Below, in pieces: positions 25,924-34,456 of a stretch of DNA of 64,000 nt (position 1 is its first letter; each line of letters starts with the position of its first letter). The stretch is taken from the NCBI RefSeq assembly GCF_900103455.1, contig NZ_FNHI01000019.1:1-64000 (forward strand), given 5' to 3'. The notes below the pieces were generated by a model that worked only from the letters and a program-made list of their open reading frames with translations, was not told the origin of the DNA and did no database searches. The stretch comes from Streptomyces wuyuanensis (GTDB lineage Bacteria; Actinomycetota; Actinomycetes; Streptomycetales; Streptomycetaceae). A program made the position numbers and the translations under genes.

Positions 25924-26880
25924 TCATCTCAGGCCGTACGCACGGATGACGGTCTGGGTGACCGAGCCCCCCGTCTCGTCCGTGGCGGTGGTCCGCAGTG
26001 ACACGAACGACGCGGAGGCGGGTGCGGCCGGGAAGGCCTTCCAGGTGCCGTCGCGGTGCACGGCCTTCTGCCGGTGCCAGGTGGACCCGTCGTCGTAGGA
26101 GACCTCGATCCGGACGGAGGTCACCTCGGTTTCCGGGGCGCCGAGGACCACGGGAGTGATCGCGACGGCCGCGTTGCGGCGGGCCCGTCCGTCGGCGTCC
26201 AGGTCGACGTCGTAGTCGAGTTGGACCAGCGCGATGGTCTTCTCCTGCGATTCCCCGGAGACGAACGACCACTCGGTGTGCGTGGTCGTCGAGTAGGGGC
26301 CGAGCGCGGAATCGTCGTTGGTGGCGTCGACCACGAGCCGGTACGGCAGCCGCTCCGGAGCGAGGCCCGTGGCGTATCCGCTGTCGTAGTCCGATTCGGA
26401 GAGCACGGTGTCGCCCTGGTGGAGTGACGCTCGCTGGGACAGGCCTCTGCCGTACCCCTCGCCGGCGTGGGACGTTCCGCCGTCGCCCCATGCGCGCGTC
26501 CTGAAGTACAGCACGCTGCCGTCCCGCCGCACCGGCAGGTCCTCACTGATCATCCGCGGCCGCGTGATGGGGGTGAGCCACCGCTCCTCGCGCGTATCGG
26601 CGGAGGGATACACGGCCCGTTCCGACACCTCGCTCAGCACGTCCTGGACGGTCACCTGCTGCTGCCACCCGATGTCGCCGCCCGTGGATACCCAGTCGGT
26701 GCGCGGTCCGCGCGCCACGGGCTCGGCGAGGAAGCTCCACACGCCGCCGAAGACATAGCGCGGATAGTCCATCCGGGTCTCCGTGACAGGGCTGTTCCCG
26801 CCCTGTCCGAAGGTGACGTTCACCCGGGCCAGGTTCCGGGAGTCGGCCCGGTGTGTCAACTGCCGCGTCGGACACCGTCT
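25924..26880 (-). pseudogene. S8-family (subtilisin-like) serine peptidase, C-terminal fragment
   Basis: About 318 codons ending in ETGGSVTQTVIRAYGLR. Segments such as RMDYPRYVFGGVWSF, SVLYFRTRAWGDGGTSHAGEGYGRG, RTTTHTEWSF-like strands, and EVSYDDGSTWHRQKAVHRDGTWKAFPA form the beta-sandwich and Ig-like C-terminal domains that follow the catalytic domain in the large secreted S8 peptidases of Streptomyces. No Asp/His/Ser catalytic segment exists upstream: homology ends at about 26880. It is therefore a gene tail, not a functional protease. Confidence 0.65.
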
Positions 26881-26994
26881 TGATGGGGGACCTTTGAAAC
26901 GGCCGGGGCTGCTCCTCGCTCCACTTGCTTGGCCTTTCAACTGATCGTTCCGCGAAACTTGATCGGCGCCGAGCCTGCTGATTGGTTGGTCGGC

Positions 26995-27534
26995 ATGACT
27001 GAACTCGGACCCGTCGCCTGGCCGCCTGCCCCGATCGAGACCGAGCGGCTCGTGCTCCGAGAGCCCGAGGCCCGGGACCGTGCGGCGTTCATCGAGCTGC
27101 TGGCGTCGCCGGAGGTGCACACCTACCTTGGCGGCCCCCGGCCGCGCGGCGAACTCGAGCGTGAGGTGCCCGAGGTGCCCGCGCGGTGGCCGGGAAGTTT
27201 CGTCGTTGATCTCGACGGGGCGGTGATCGGCCAGATCCTGCTCAGGAGGGCAGCGGAGCATCTTCGCCCGGCTGCTGCGGGGAAGGCCGACCTCGGCTAC
27301 CTGTTCCTGCCGCGGGCGTGGGGATTCGGGTATGCCGCCGAGGCGTGCACGGCGGCACTCGACTGGTTCGACGGCGTCCTTCCCGGCGAGCCGGTGGTGC
27401 TCACCACCCAGTCCGCCAACGTCCGCTCGATGCGCCTCGCGGCAAAACTGGGGTTCACCGAGGCGGAGCGGTTCCAAGCCTGGGACGCCGAGCAGTGGCT
27501 CGGCTTGCGGTCCCCGGTCAGGCCGTCCGCTTGA
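26995..27534 (+). CDS. GNAT-family N-acetyltransferase
   Basis: 179 residues from ATG; no strong ribosome site. RimJ/RimL-type start PIETERLVLREPEARDRAAFIELLASPEVHTYLGGP, central strand SFVVDLDGAVIGQILL, and the acetyl-CoA-binding region ADLGYLFLPRAWGFGYAAEACTAALDW, where the usual R-G-x-G-x-A is replaced by W-G-F-G-Y-A; then TTQSANVRSMRLAAKLGFTEAERF. It transfers an acetyl group from acetyl-CoA to an amine of an unknown acceptor. It stands alone between a protease remnant and an IS relic. Confidence 0.88.
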   Translation: MTELGPVAWPPAPIETERLVLREPEARDRAAFIELLASPEVHTYLGGPRPRGELEREVPEVPARWPGSFVVDLDGAVIGQILLRRAAEHLRPAAAGKADLGYLFLPRAWGFGYAAEACTAALDWFDGVLPGEPVVLTTQSANVRSMRLAAKLGFTEAERFQAWDAEQWLGLRSPVRPSA

Positions 27535-27721
27535 GCTCGTGCTCGACCACGCGGAGCCACGCCGCGACGGGCACTGCTGAGACGGAGCCCAGCGCGACCG
27601 AAACGTGGACGAAGCCACGTCGGGTGCCTGACGCCACTGGCCGGCGGTCCGCTCACCGTTCGGACAGGCCCGGATCGTCTTACGGTCCGGGCCCAGACGC
27701 CGGCGAGCGCGAAGTCACGGC

Positions 27722-27895
27722 GGCGGGCGCCCACCCGGCATCAACCGCGCGGCACACAAGCAACGCGACACCGTCGTACGCTGCATCACTCGCCTCAAGC
27801 AATGGCGCGGCCCGGCCACCCGCGAGGAGAAGTCTCGCCACGGTCTGCCTGCCGGCCTCCTCATCGCGGGAACCCACCTCTGGTCCGCCCGCTGA
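27722..27895 (+). pseudogene. IS5-family transposase, C-terminal fragment
   Basis: The frame reads GRPPGINRAAHKQRDTVVRC, ITRLKQWRGPATREEKSRH, LLIAGTHLWSAR and stops. RNTVERCxxRLKQWRGxATRYxK is the conserved C-terminal helix of IS5-family DDE transposases and includes the catalytic Glu region (here changed to Val-Arg). The rest of the gene and the inverted repeats are not seen. Confidence 0.7.
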
Positions 27896-27982
27896 AAGAA
27901 CGGACGGCTCACGGCCGGAGGCACTGCCCCTGTGGATCGAAGCAGATGGCGGAGAGCCCACTTTGTGGTCCAGCATGACTCA

Positions 27983-28525
27983 ATGGTCACGCTTGAGACT
28001 CCCCGCTTGATCCTGCGTCGCTGGCGCGAGGAAGACGTTGCGCCCATGGCTGCGATCAATGCCGACCCCGAGGTCATGCGGTGGATCCGTGATGGCAGCG
28101 TCCGTGACGAACGGCAGACCCGCGGCGGGATCCAGGCATGGGAGAGCGAGTGGGAGTCACGCGGCTTCGGCCTGTTCGCCGTGGAGATCCGGTCCACCGG
28201 CGAGCTGGCCGGGTTCACAGGCCTTTCGGTGCCCGACTTCTTGCCGGAGGTACTGCCGGCGGTTGAGATCGGCTGGCGGCTGGGACGTTCCCACTGGGGG
28301 CAGGGCTTGGCCACCGAGGCCGCTGCGGCCGCTGTACGGTTCGGGTTCGAAGAGCGAGGGCTGAAGCGGATCGTCAGCATCACTCAGGTGGGCAACGACG
28401 CCTCCGAACGGATCATGACCAAACTGGGAATGCATCCGTTCCGTGAGACCGTCAATCCCACCGGCGGCCGGCGGGTCCGGGTGTTCGAGTTGTCGTCGGA
28501 CCAGTACGTCACAACCCCTCGTTGA
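27983..28525 (+). CDS. GNAT-family N-acetyltransferase (RimJ/RimL type)
   Basis: 180 residues from ATG 27983-27985. Begins TLETPRLILRRWREEDVAPMAAINADPEVMRWI, the RimJ-like N-terminus; the acetyl-CoA loop is EIGWRLGRSHWGQGLATEAAAAAVRFGFEERGLKRIVSIT, with canonical G-Q-G-L-A; then NDASERIMTKLGMHPF. It acetylates an unknown amine. Lone gene; spaced from the other GNAT by an IS5 relic, and not its duplicate, because the two diverge strongly. Confidence 0.9.
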   Translation: MVTLETPRLILRRWREEDVAPMAAINADPEVMRWIRDGSVRDERQTRGGIQAWESEWESRGFGLFAVEIRSTGELAGFTGLSVPDFLPEVLPAVEIGWRLGRSHWGQGLATEAAAAAVRFGFEERGLKRIVSITQVGNDASERIMTKLGMHPFRETVNPTGGRRVRVFELSSDQYVTTPR

Positions 28526-28564
28526 AGGCGCCAACGAGGACGGTAGCCCCGTACCGACCGCGAG

Positions 28565-28852
28565 TCAGAGGCGGACGGTCATCTCCACGGTCACATCGTC
28601 ACCCACCGAGATGCCCTGTGGCTTGCGCACGGCGACCTTGAGCGGCAGCAGGTAGCCACCGTCCTTGGGGAACAGCGATGTTGTGAAAGCGGTCCCGCCG
28701 ATCCGGCACCCGACGGGGATGACGCCCCACCCGTACGTGGCCATCGCGGCCACTTCGCCGATGTCGGCGGACTGCTCGTCCGGTACGGGGACGAAGTAGT
28801 ACGGCGCAGGCCCGCGCCATTCGACGACCCGGCCGGCGAAGACGAGTTCCAT
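28565..28852 (-). CDS. DUF1905-domain protein
   Basis: 95 residues from ATG 28850-28852; an upstream start is possible. The sequence MELVFAGRVVEWRGPAPYYFVPVP, GWGVIPVGCRIGGTAFTTSLFPKDGGYLLPLKVAVRKPQGISVGDDVTVEM is the complete DUF1905 small beta-barrel. The family has no established biochemical role; members are often fused to YdeI-like domains, absent here. Convergent with the second GNAT. Confidence 0.85.
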   Translation of the reverse strand: MELVFAGRVVEWRGPAPYYFVPVPDEQSADIGEVAAMATYGWGVIPVGCRIGGTAFTTSLFPKDGGYLLPLKVAVRKPQGISVGDDVTVEMTVRL

Positions 28853-29255
28853 GAGGTCGGTCCCCAATCCCTTTCCTGCCGGCGATCGCGACGCGCCAAG
28901 AGTACCTGCGGCCTCCGTCGGCCGACGAAGGAAACCCGTCACATCGTCGCTCCGTCTTCCGCCGCGGCCCGGGGCCGGCCCGGGCCTCCGCCGAGATCGC
29001 GCAGGCGGTCAGCACCGCGGGCGGGCTCCGCTCGTACCCGGCACTCTCCTGGCGGGCGACGGCGGGCGCACCGACCGGATCGTCGCCCTCCGGCCGGGCG
29101 TCGCCGACTCGGGGAACGCCCCGGCAGTGCGCCGGGAACGCCCTCGCACGCCCCTCCCGCGGTGCTGACCGCGAGCCGGCGGAGAGACGACCATGAAGTG
29201 CCGCGGTGTTCGCCCGGCGGCGGGGAATCGGTGAGACCGACTTTCAGGGGGATCG
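28853..29255. other. intergenic region between divergent genes
   Basis: About 400 bases between the DUF1905 gene (reverse) and the SDR gene (forward). It must hold both promoters. No conserved box or gene is recognised. Confidence 0.35.
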
Positions 29256-30095
29256 ATGGCTCAACGCTGGCTCGTGACGGGGTGTTCCTCGGGGCTCGGG
29301 TACGCACTGGCCGATGCGGCCGCTCAAGCAGGCCACCGGGTGGCGGTCACGGCTCGCAGGACCGAGGCGATGGACGGGCTGGCCCGGGCATGGCCGGGCC
29401 GGATCACGCCCCTCGCCCTGGAGCTGCGGGACGCGGCCCAGTGTGCGGAGGCCGTACACACCGCCGCCGACGTGCTCGGTGGCATCGACGTCCTCGTCAA
29501 CAATGCGGGAGGCGGACTGTTCGGCACGGTCGAGGAGCTGTGCGACGACGAGGTCCGGGATCAGCTGGAAACCCTGGTCGTCGGGCCGTGGCGTCTGACT
29601 CGCCTCGTCCTGCCGCTCATGCGGGCCCAGGGCCACGGGCACATCGTGAACGTTTCCTCGGTGGCCGGCCGGATGGCCTTCCCGGGGCTGGCCGCGTACG
29701 TGGCCGGCAAGCACGCCCTCGAAGGCATGAGCCAGGCGCTGGCCGCCGAAGTCGCCCCGCACGGCGTCCGCGTCACCGTAGTGGCACCGGGGCACTTCGC
29801 CACCCGCTACGGGACAGCCCTCGGTGAGGCGCGCCACCGGCTCCCGGCGTACGCGGAGTTGACCGGCGACATGCTCGACGCCTGCCGAGGCATGGCGGAC
29901 GACCCCGCCGCCGGACGGCCCGAAGACTTCGCGACCCGGGTCCTCGACATCGTCCGCGCCGGCGCATCGGCGCCCCTGCGGATTCCCGTCGGCGACGATG
30001 CCTACGCGTACCTGGACATCGCCGAGCGGGCGGCACGAGAGGAGCTGGCCGCCGCCCGCGCCCTCACTCGGGCCGCGCCGTCGCCCCAGGGTTGA
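29256..30095 (+). CDS. short-chain dehydrogenase/reductase (SDR)
   Basis: 279 residues from ATG, with CAGGGGGAT upstream. Classical SDR: cofactor motif TGCSSGLG (residues 8-15), ARRTEAM after beta-2 (favouring NADP), NNAG (about 86-89), Ser in VSSVAGRMAF, catalytic YVAGK (Tyr148, Lys152), and VAPGHFATRY. It is an NAD(P)-dependent oxidoreductase of unknown substrate, similar to the oxidoreductase/retinol-dehydrogenase-like SDRs of actinomycetes. No pathway genes adjoin it. Confidence 0.9.
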   Translation: MAQRWLVTGCSSGLGYALADAAAQAGHRVAVTARRTEAMDGLARAWPGRITPLALELRDAAQCAEAVHTAADVLGGIDVLVNNAGGGLFGTVEELCDDEVRDQLETLVVGPWRLTRLVLPLMRAQGHGHIVNVSSVAGRMAFPGLAAYVAGKHALEGMSQALAAEVAPHGVRVTVVAPGHFATRYGTALGEARHRLPAYAELTGDMLDACRGMADDPAAGRPEDFATRVLDIVRAGASAPLRIPVGDDAYAYLDIAERAAREELAAARALTRAAPSPQG

Positions 30096-30528
30096 CGCAT
30101 CGCATCGTGAACGTGCCTTTTGGGCAGGTCGGTTGTGTCCCCAGGGCCGCTCCCGTCCGTGTCGCCGCCCGCATCGTGCCCGGGCGGCGTCATGGGCGAC
30201 GCGCAGGAGCCTCATGACCGTGCCCTTCGTACGCTCGCCGGGATCGACGGCCGGGATCCGGTCGAGCGCGCTCCATGGCCGAGTCCGGCATGGCGGCGGC
30301 CGCCCTCCACGGACCGGGTTCGGCATCACGCGTTCGGGGCCGCGCGGCGGCATCGCCGGTTGAGGCTGCCGCGGTCCGTTCACCGCGAGCGCACGTCCCG
30401 GGCGCCGCAGTACCGCCGTACGACTCGCTGACGATCTCGTCCGGTGCCCGTAGCACTTGAGTATGACCCGGCGCCCGTACCGAGACCGATATCGCGGGCC
30501 GTGCGGAACCTCTTCTCTCCGTCGGCAT
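30096..30528. other. intergenic region upstream of the TPR/polyprenyl-synthase operon
   Basis: About 430 bases. Open frames here look like GC artefacts. It contains the promoter of the TPR gene, with the palindromic site listed separately at its end. Confidence 0.35.
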
Positions 30529-30573
30529 CTTGATCATCAAGTCGACGGCAGAGGAGAGGTACTTGATGATCAG
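30529..30573 (+). promoter_or_regulatory. duplicated palindromic operator over the TPR-gene start
   Basis: CTTGATCATCAAG (30529-30541) is a perfect palindrome apart from the centre base. Its reverse-complement wording CTTGATGATCAG recurs at 30562-30573, covering the ATG of the TPR gene (30566). Two copies 33 bases apart (about three helical turns), one in the leader and one on the start codon, suggest a repressor site or coupled translational control. Confidence 0.5.
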
Positions 30574-31705
30574 TCAGGTGAGTGGGACGGAGCGGACGAA
30601 GGCTTCCGCTCCGGAGTACCAGGGGGCTCTGGGGTCGTTGTCGGTGAACTCCTCCCTGCCGGAGGTGCTCGCCCGCGGCGTGGAGGAGCTGCGGACCGCG
30701 GAACAGGCCGGTGACCGGCGGGAGGTGGCGCGCTGCGGACTGGCCGTGGCGGAGGCGAACCGGAGGCTGGGGCGGATCGAGGAGGCCGACCGGGCGTGGA
30801 AGGCGAGCTACCGGGCGGCTCGTGCGGCCGGGCACGAGGGCGCGATGGCGTGGGCCCTGTGGAGCGGGGGCACGCTGGCTCGGCAGCGGGGGTCTTTCGC
30901 TCTGGCGTACCGGCTGCTGCGGCTGGCGGCCGAGATGGGCAAACGGGGCGGCGACGTCGTGGTGCGGGGCTATTCGCTGGCGGGGCTCGCCGAGACCGGG
31001 CGTATACAGGGCGACTACGAGGCCGTGGGCAGGCTCCACGAGCAGCTGCTGGCCGAGGCACGCCGGCGCGGTGAGGCCCGGCACACGGTGTGGGCGCTGG
31101 AGGGCATCGCGCAGATGCACCGCAACACCGGCGCGTACGACAAGGCGCTGGCGCTGTTCGAGGAGGCGGCGGAGACGGCGCTGAGGGCTGAGGACCGGCG
31201 CGGGTGGGCGTGGGCGCTGCGGGGCATCGCGGATGTGGTGTCCGTGCGCGACGGGGAGGTGGAGCGTGCCCTGTCTCTGCTGTCGGAGGCGGAGGAGGCA
31301 TGCCGCGAGATGCGTCTGTCGAGCGCGCTCGCCTACAACCACAAGATGCGGGGCAACGTGCTGTACCGGGCGGGCCGGTACGCCGAGGCCCGCGACCTGT
31401 ATGCGCGGGCGCTGGACGAGTTCCGGGAGATCGAGGAGCCGCGGGGGACGGCGTTGTCGCGGCTGGGGCTGGTCAAGGCCCGTGCCCGGCTGGGCCGGGA
31501 CGCCGCCCGCAGCGCCGCCGAGCTGGCGGAGGTGCGCTTGATGCTGGACCGCATCGGGCTGCGGCACGCCCGGGAGATGGTGGAGAAGGCCGCGGCGGAG
31601 TTGGGGGTGGGGCCGCTGCCGGACTCGGCAGGGGGCGGGGATCCGGTGCTCCCGGCGGGCGGGGCGGAGGCCCTGCGGACGGCCGATGTGGAGGGGTTGC
31701 GGTGA
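30566..31705 (+). CDS. TPR-repeat protein coupled to polyprenyl synthase
   Basis: 379 residues from ATG 30566-30568, with GAGGAGAGG upstream. Nearly the whole protein is a TPR superhelix: AEANRRLGRIEEADRAWKASY, RGSFALAYRLLRLAAEM, QGDYEAVGRLHEQLLAEA, TGAYDKALALFEEAAETAL, VERALSLLSEAEEACREM, AGRYAEARDLYARALDEF. No enzymatic domain or membrane segment. Its stop overlaps the GTG of the polyprenyl synthetase (GTGA), so the two are made together; the TPR protein may be a scaffold or regulator of that enzyme (inference). Confidence 0.8.
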   Translation: MISQVSGTERTKASAPEYQGALGSLSVNSSLPEVLARGVEELRTAEQAGDRREVARCGLAVAEANRRLGRIEEADRAWKASYRAARAAGHEGAMAWALWSGGTLARQRGSFALAYRLLRLAAEMGKRGGDVVVRGYSLAGLAETGRIQGDYEAVGRLHEQLLAEARRRGEARHTVWALEGIAQMHRNTGAYDKALALFEEAAETALRAEDRRGWAWALRGIADVVSVRDGEVERALSLLSEAEEACREMRLSSALAYNHKMRGNVLYRAGRYAEARDLYARALDEFREIEEPRGTALSRLGLVKARARLGRDAARSAAELAEVRLMLDRIGLRHAREMVEKAAAELGVGPLPDSAGGGDPVLPAGGAEALRTADVEGLR

Positions 31706-32811
31706 GCTCCTCCTTGTCACCGGTGTACGCCGCTTCCGTGCCGGCCGGCGCTGCCGCGGAAGTCGCCTCGCACGGCCACCGCGCGGAGGTGGGCGGTGTT
31801 CTTCGGCGCTGCCGTGAGTTGGTGCGCCCGGCGCTGGTGGAGGCGGTGGGGCGGCTGCATCCGTGGACAGGTGAGATGGCCGCGCACGCGCTGGGCTGGT
31901 GCGATGCGGCCGGGACGCCCGACCCTGCCGCCTCCGAGGGCAAGGGGGTGCGGCAGGCGCTGGCCGTGCTGGGGGCCGAGGCGGTCGGGGCGGACGGCGG
32001 CGTGGCCGTCGCGGGGGCGGTGGCCGTGGAACTGGTGCACACCTTCTCCCTGATGCACGACGACATCATGGACGGTGACGCCCTCCGGCGGCAGCGCCCC
32101 GCGGTGTGGAAGGCCTACGGGACGGGTCCGGCGGTTCTGGCCGGGGACGCGCTCCACTCCCTCGCCGTGCATTGTCTGGCCGAGGCGCCGGGACCCTGGA
32201 CGGGGGACGCGGTCCGGCGGTTGTGCGGGGCGCTCAACGCACTCGTGTGCGGGCAGGCGGAGGACCTTCGGTTCGAGCGGCGCCCGTGGAGCGGGCCGGG
32301 TGCGGTGGGCATGGAGCAGTACCGCGCGATGGCGGAGCACAAGACGGGGGCCTTGCTGGGCTGCGCGGTCGCGCTCGGCGCCGTGCTCGGCGGCGCGCCC
32401 TCCGGAACCGTTGCGGCGCTGGAGCGGGCCGGGCGGCATCTGGGCGTGGCCTTCCAGGCGGTGGACGACCTGCTGGGCATCTGGGGTGAGCCGATGGTGA
32501 CGGGCAAGCCCGTCCACGGCGACCTGCGGCTGCGCAAGAAGACCTACCCGGTGCTGGCCGCGGTGGCGGGAGACGGACCGGCCGCGCGGGAGCTTGCCGT
32601 GCTGCTGGAGTCCCCCGGGCCGCTGGACGACGCGGCTGTGGCGCATGCCGCCGTGCTGGTGGAGGAAGCCGGTGGGCGGGCCGCGGCCCGCGAAGAGGCG
32701 CGCCGCCATCTGGACGCCGCGCGCCACGGTCTGCGGGGGTTTGCACTCGCGCCGGGCGCGGCGGGCGATCTGGACGCGCTGTTCGCCTCCCTGCTGGACC
32801 GCGACTGGTAG
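31702..32811 (+). CDS. polyprenyl (isoprenyl) diphosphate synthase
   Basis: 369 residues from GTG overlapping the upstream stop. First Asp-rich motif LMHDDIMDGD (about residues 117-125) with downstream LRRQRPAVWKAYGTGPAVLAGDALHSLA; the second Asp motif is reduced to FQAVDDLLGIWG, followed by KTYPVL. It condenses isopentenyl diphosphate with an allylic diphosphate to give geranyl- to geranylgeranyl-sized products; the chain length is not safely predicted. No terpene cyclase or prenyltransferase is adjacent. The unusual partner is the TPR protein upstream. Confidence 0.88.
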   Translation: MSSSLSPVYAASVPAGAAAEVASHGHRAEVGGVLRRCRELVRPALVEAVGRLHPWTGEMAAHALGWCDAAGTPDPAASEGKGVRQALAVLGAEAVGADGGVAVAGAVAVELVHTFSLMHDDIMDGDALRRQRPAVWKAYGTGPAVLAGDALHSLAVHCLAEAPGPWTGDAVRRLCGALNALVCGQAEDLRFERRPWSGPGAVGMEQYRAMAEHKTGALLGCAVALGAVLGGAPSGTVAALERAGRHLGVAFQAVDDLLGIWGEPMVTGKPVHGDLRLRKKTYPVLAAVAGDGPAARELAVLLESPGPLDDAAVAHAAVLVEEAGGRAAAREEARRHLDAARHGLRGFALAPGAAGDLDALFASLLDRDW

Positions 32812-32824
32812 AGAGTGACGGCCG

Positions 32825-32848
32825 GCCGTCGGGGCGGGTGCCGACGGC
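32825..32848. terminator. 8-bp hairpin after the polyprenyl synthase
   Basis: GCCGTCGG (32825-32832) pairs with CCGACGGC (32841-32848), eight-base loop, 13 bases past the stop. Confidence 0.5.
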
Positions 32849-33237
32849 ACGGCCCCGGCGCGCCGCCGGGGGCGGCTTCGGCTCGGGGCGGATCACGGCA
32901 GTGCGTTCCACCGGTGGTTGCGTGGCACAGGTCGTCGCTCCCCTGGCAGACGGGTCGGCCGCGGTGAACGCGATGCTTCGGGCCCACCCGGGCGATCGGC
33001 ACGAGGAGTGCGAACGGCAGGGTGGGCAGCGGGTGGTGCACGGCCCGGCCCCGGTGCCTGTCACGACTTCGCGCACGCGGTCTCCGACGATGTGAGGCTG
33101 CCGACCGGTCTCGTATGCACTGACGGGCCTCCGGCCCCCGGCAGGGGAGTTCCGTCGGGACGGATGCGGTCCGGGTACCGCCACGCCCCGGCCGCGTGCC
33201 GGAGTCTGCTTCTGCCGAGACCGGCGTCGCCCGGCGG
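32849..33237. other. intergenic region between convergent genes
   Basis: About 390 bases between the polyprenyl synthase and the TOPRIM gene. No gene or further strong hairpin recognised. Confidence 0.35.
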
Positions 33238-33855
33238 TCAGACGCCGGCCAGCAGGTCGTCGAGTGGGGGCGGTACGCGGTCGGGGTCGAGGGCTTCGAC
33301 GAGGACCCGACCGTATTGGATCTTGCGCCCCTTCTTCGTACCGAGGAAGCGCCGCAGTTGCTGCTGTGAGGTGCGGCCCTGTTGGGCGGGCTGGTGCTGG
33401 AAGGTCTGCAGGGCGCGCAGGTCGCCCTCCGCCCGGACGAGTTCCGCCACCCGCGTCACGCCGAGCGCGCGGATGAGCTCGTCCTCCAGGTCCGCCGCGC
33501 AGACGAAGAAGCCCTGTCGTGCCTCGCCGGCCCGCTCCCAGCCACGGGCGTAGTAGCGGCGTTCCGCCTCGTCGCACAGTCCCGCGAGGCGCAGACCCAG
33601 GCCGGATGGCCCGAGGAGGGAGGCGAACCGTCCGACGTTCATCGCGCCGCCCATGGACAGGACGCAGATTCCTTCGGCCGCCAGGTCCCGGCCGCGGCCC
33701 GCGGCGAGAGCGTCGACCGCGGCGACATCGCTCGGCCCTTCGAGCAGGACGACTGTGCGGACGCGCAGCCGCGCGGCCAGCTCGCGCGCGGGGTCGCCGG
33801 GGCCGCCGGCCGCCCACGCGGTGACCGCTTCGCAGAAGGGCCCCATGTCAGTCAT
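33238..33855 (-). CDS. stand-alone TOPRIM (OLD-like) domain protein
   Basis: 205 residues from ATG 33853-33855; ATG 33844-33846 is also possible. The TOPRIM fold shows TVVLLEGPSDVAAVDALA (catalytic Glu39 motif), ICVLSMGGAMNVGRFASLLGP, and LAGLCDEAERRYYARG (acidic pair); the C-terminus has ADLEDELIRALG and FLGTKKGRKIQYGRVLVEAL. This matches the C-terminal nuclease-like domain of OLD-family proteins, but without the usual ABC ATPase. It could be a nuclease or nucleotidyl-hydrolase acting with a partner elsewhere. Lone gene. Confidence 0.75.
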   Translation of the reverse strand: MTDMGPFCEAVTAWAAGGPGDPARELAARLRVRTVVLLEGPSDVAAVDALAAGRGRDLAAEGICVLSMGGAMNVGRFASLLGPSGLGLRLAGLCDEAERRYYARGWERAGEARQGFFVCAADLEDELIRALGVTRVAELVRAEGDLRALQTFQHQPAQQGRTSQQQLRRFLGTKKGRKIQYGRVLVEALDPDRVPPPLDDLLAGV

Positions 33856-34456
33856 GGCACGATTCTGCGTGCTTCCCGCCCGTCACGGTAGGGAATTTCC
33901 CGTGCGGCCGGACGTCGTGCGACGGTCGGCACTCGGGGCGTGGCGTCCTGCCCACGGCGACGGCTTCCTCGGTGAGTGGCGGTCCGCGATGAGGCCCCGA
34001 ACGCGGCGCCGCGCAGGCCGGCCGGGAAAGGGGGCAGCGGGGCTAGGTTCCTGACCTGTTCGGACGATCTGCTCACCGGCAGCATCCTGCCGCAACGAAC
34101 GGTGCACCAGGTGCGCGTTGACGTGTTCAGACGGCGGCAGACGAGGGTGCAGGCACGCTGGTCCGGCCTGTCCGGCTGAAAGGTGCAGAAAGCGCCGCGA
34201 TCGAGGTGGACTGGGCACGGCTCGGAGCCGCTCCGGAAGCCTCGCTCGAAGGCGTGCAGGTTTCCGCCCTCACGGGATGTCCGACCCGGCGGACGGCGCA
34301 GTCTGGGCTGCGGGGCTGCGGGGCTGCGGGGCTGCGGGGCTGCGCGAGAATGCAGGGGAGCTGGGACGGCGCATGCCCCGTTGACCGGAGCAGCCCCGGC
34401 TCCGGCGAACCGGTCACCATTCCTCACCGCTGCAACCGGCCCTGAGAAGCAACCTG
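33856..34456. other. about 600 bases without a gene
   Basis: Promoter side of the TOPRIM gene and 3' side of the acyltransferase gene. It contains an 8-bp tandem repeat (34305-34343) and no supported gene. Confidence 0.4.
34305..34343. repeat. 8-bp tandem repeat, nearly five copies
   Basis: GGGGCTGC is repeated four times at 34312-34343, preceded by a partial copy GGGCTGC (34305-34311). It is a likely slippage hotspot. Confidence 0.85.

Noticed and set aside
31204..31701. Longer N-terminus for the polyprenyl synthase (open frame from 31204)
   Set aside because: The extension is an out-of-frame reading of the TPR gene with nonsense composition; GTG 31702 overlaps the TPR stop and fits the family start.
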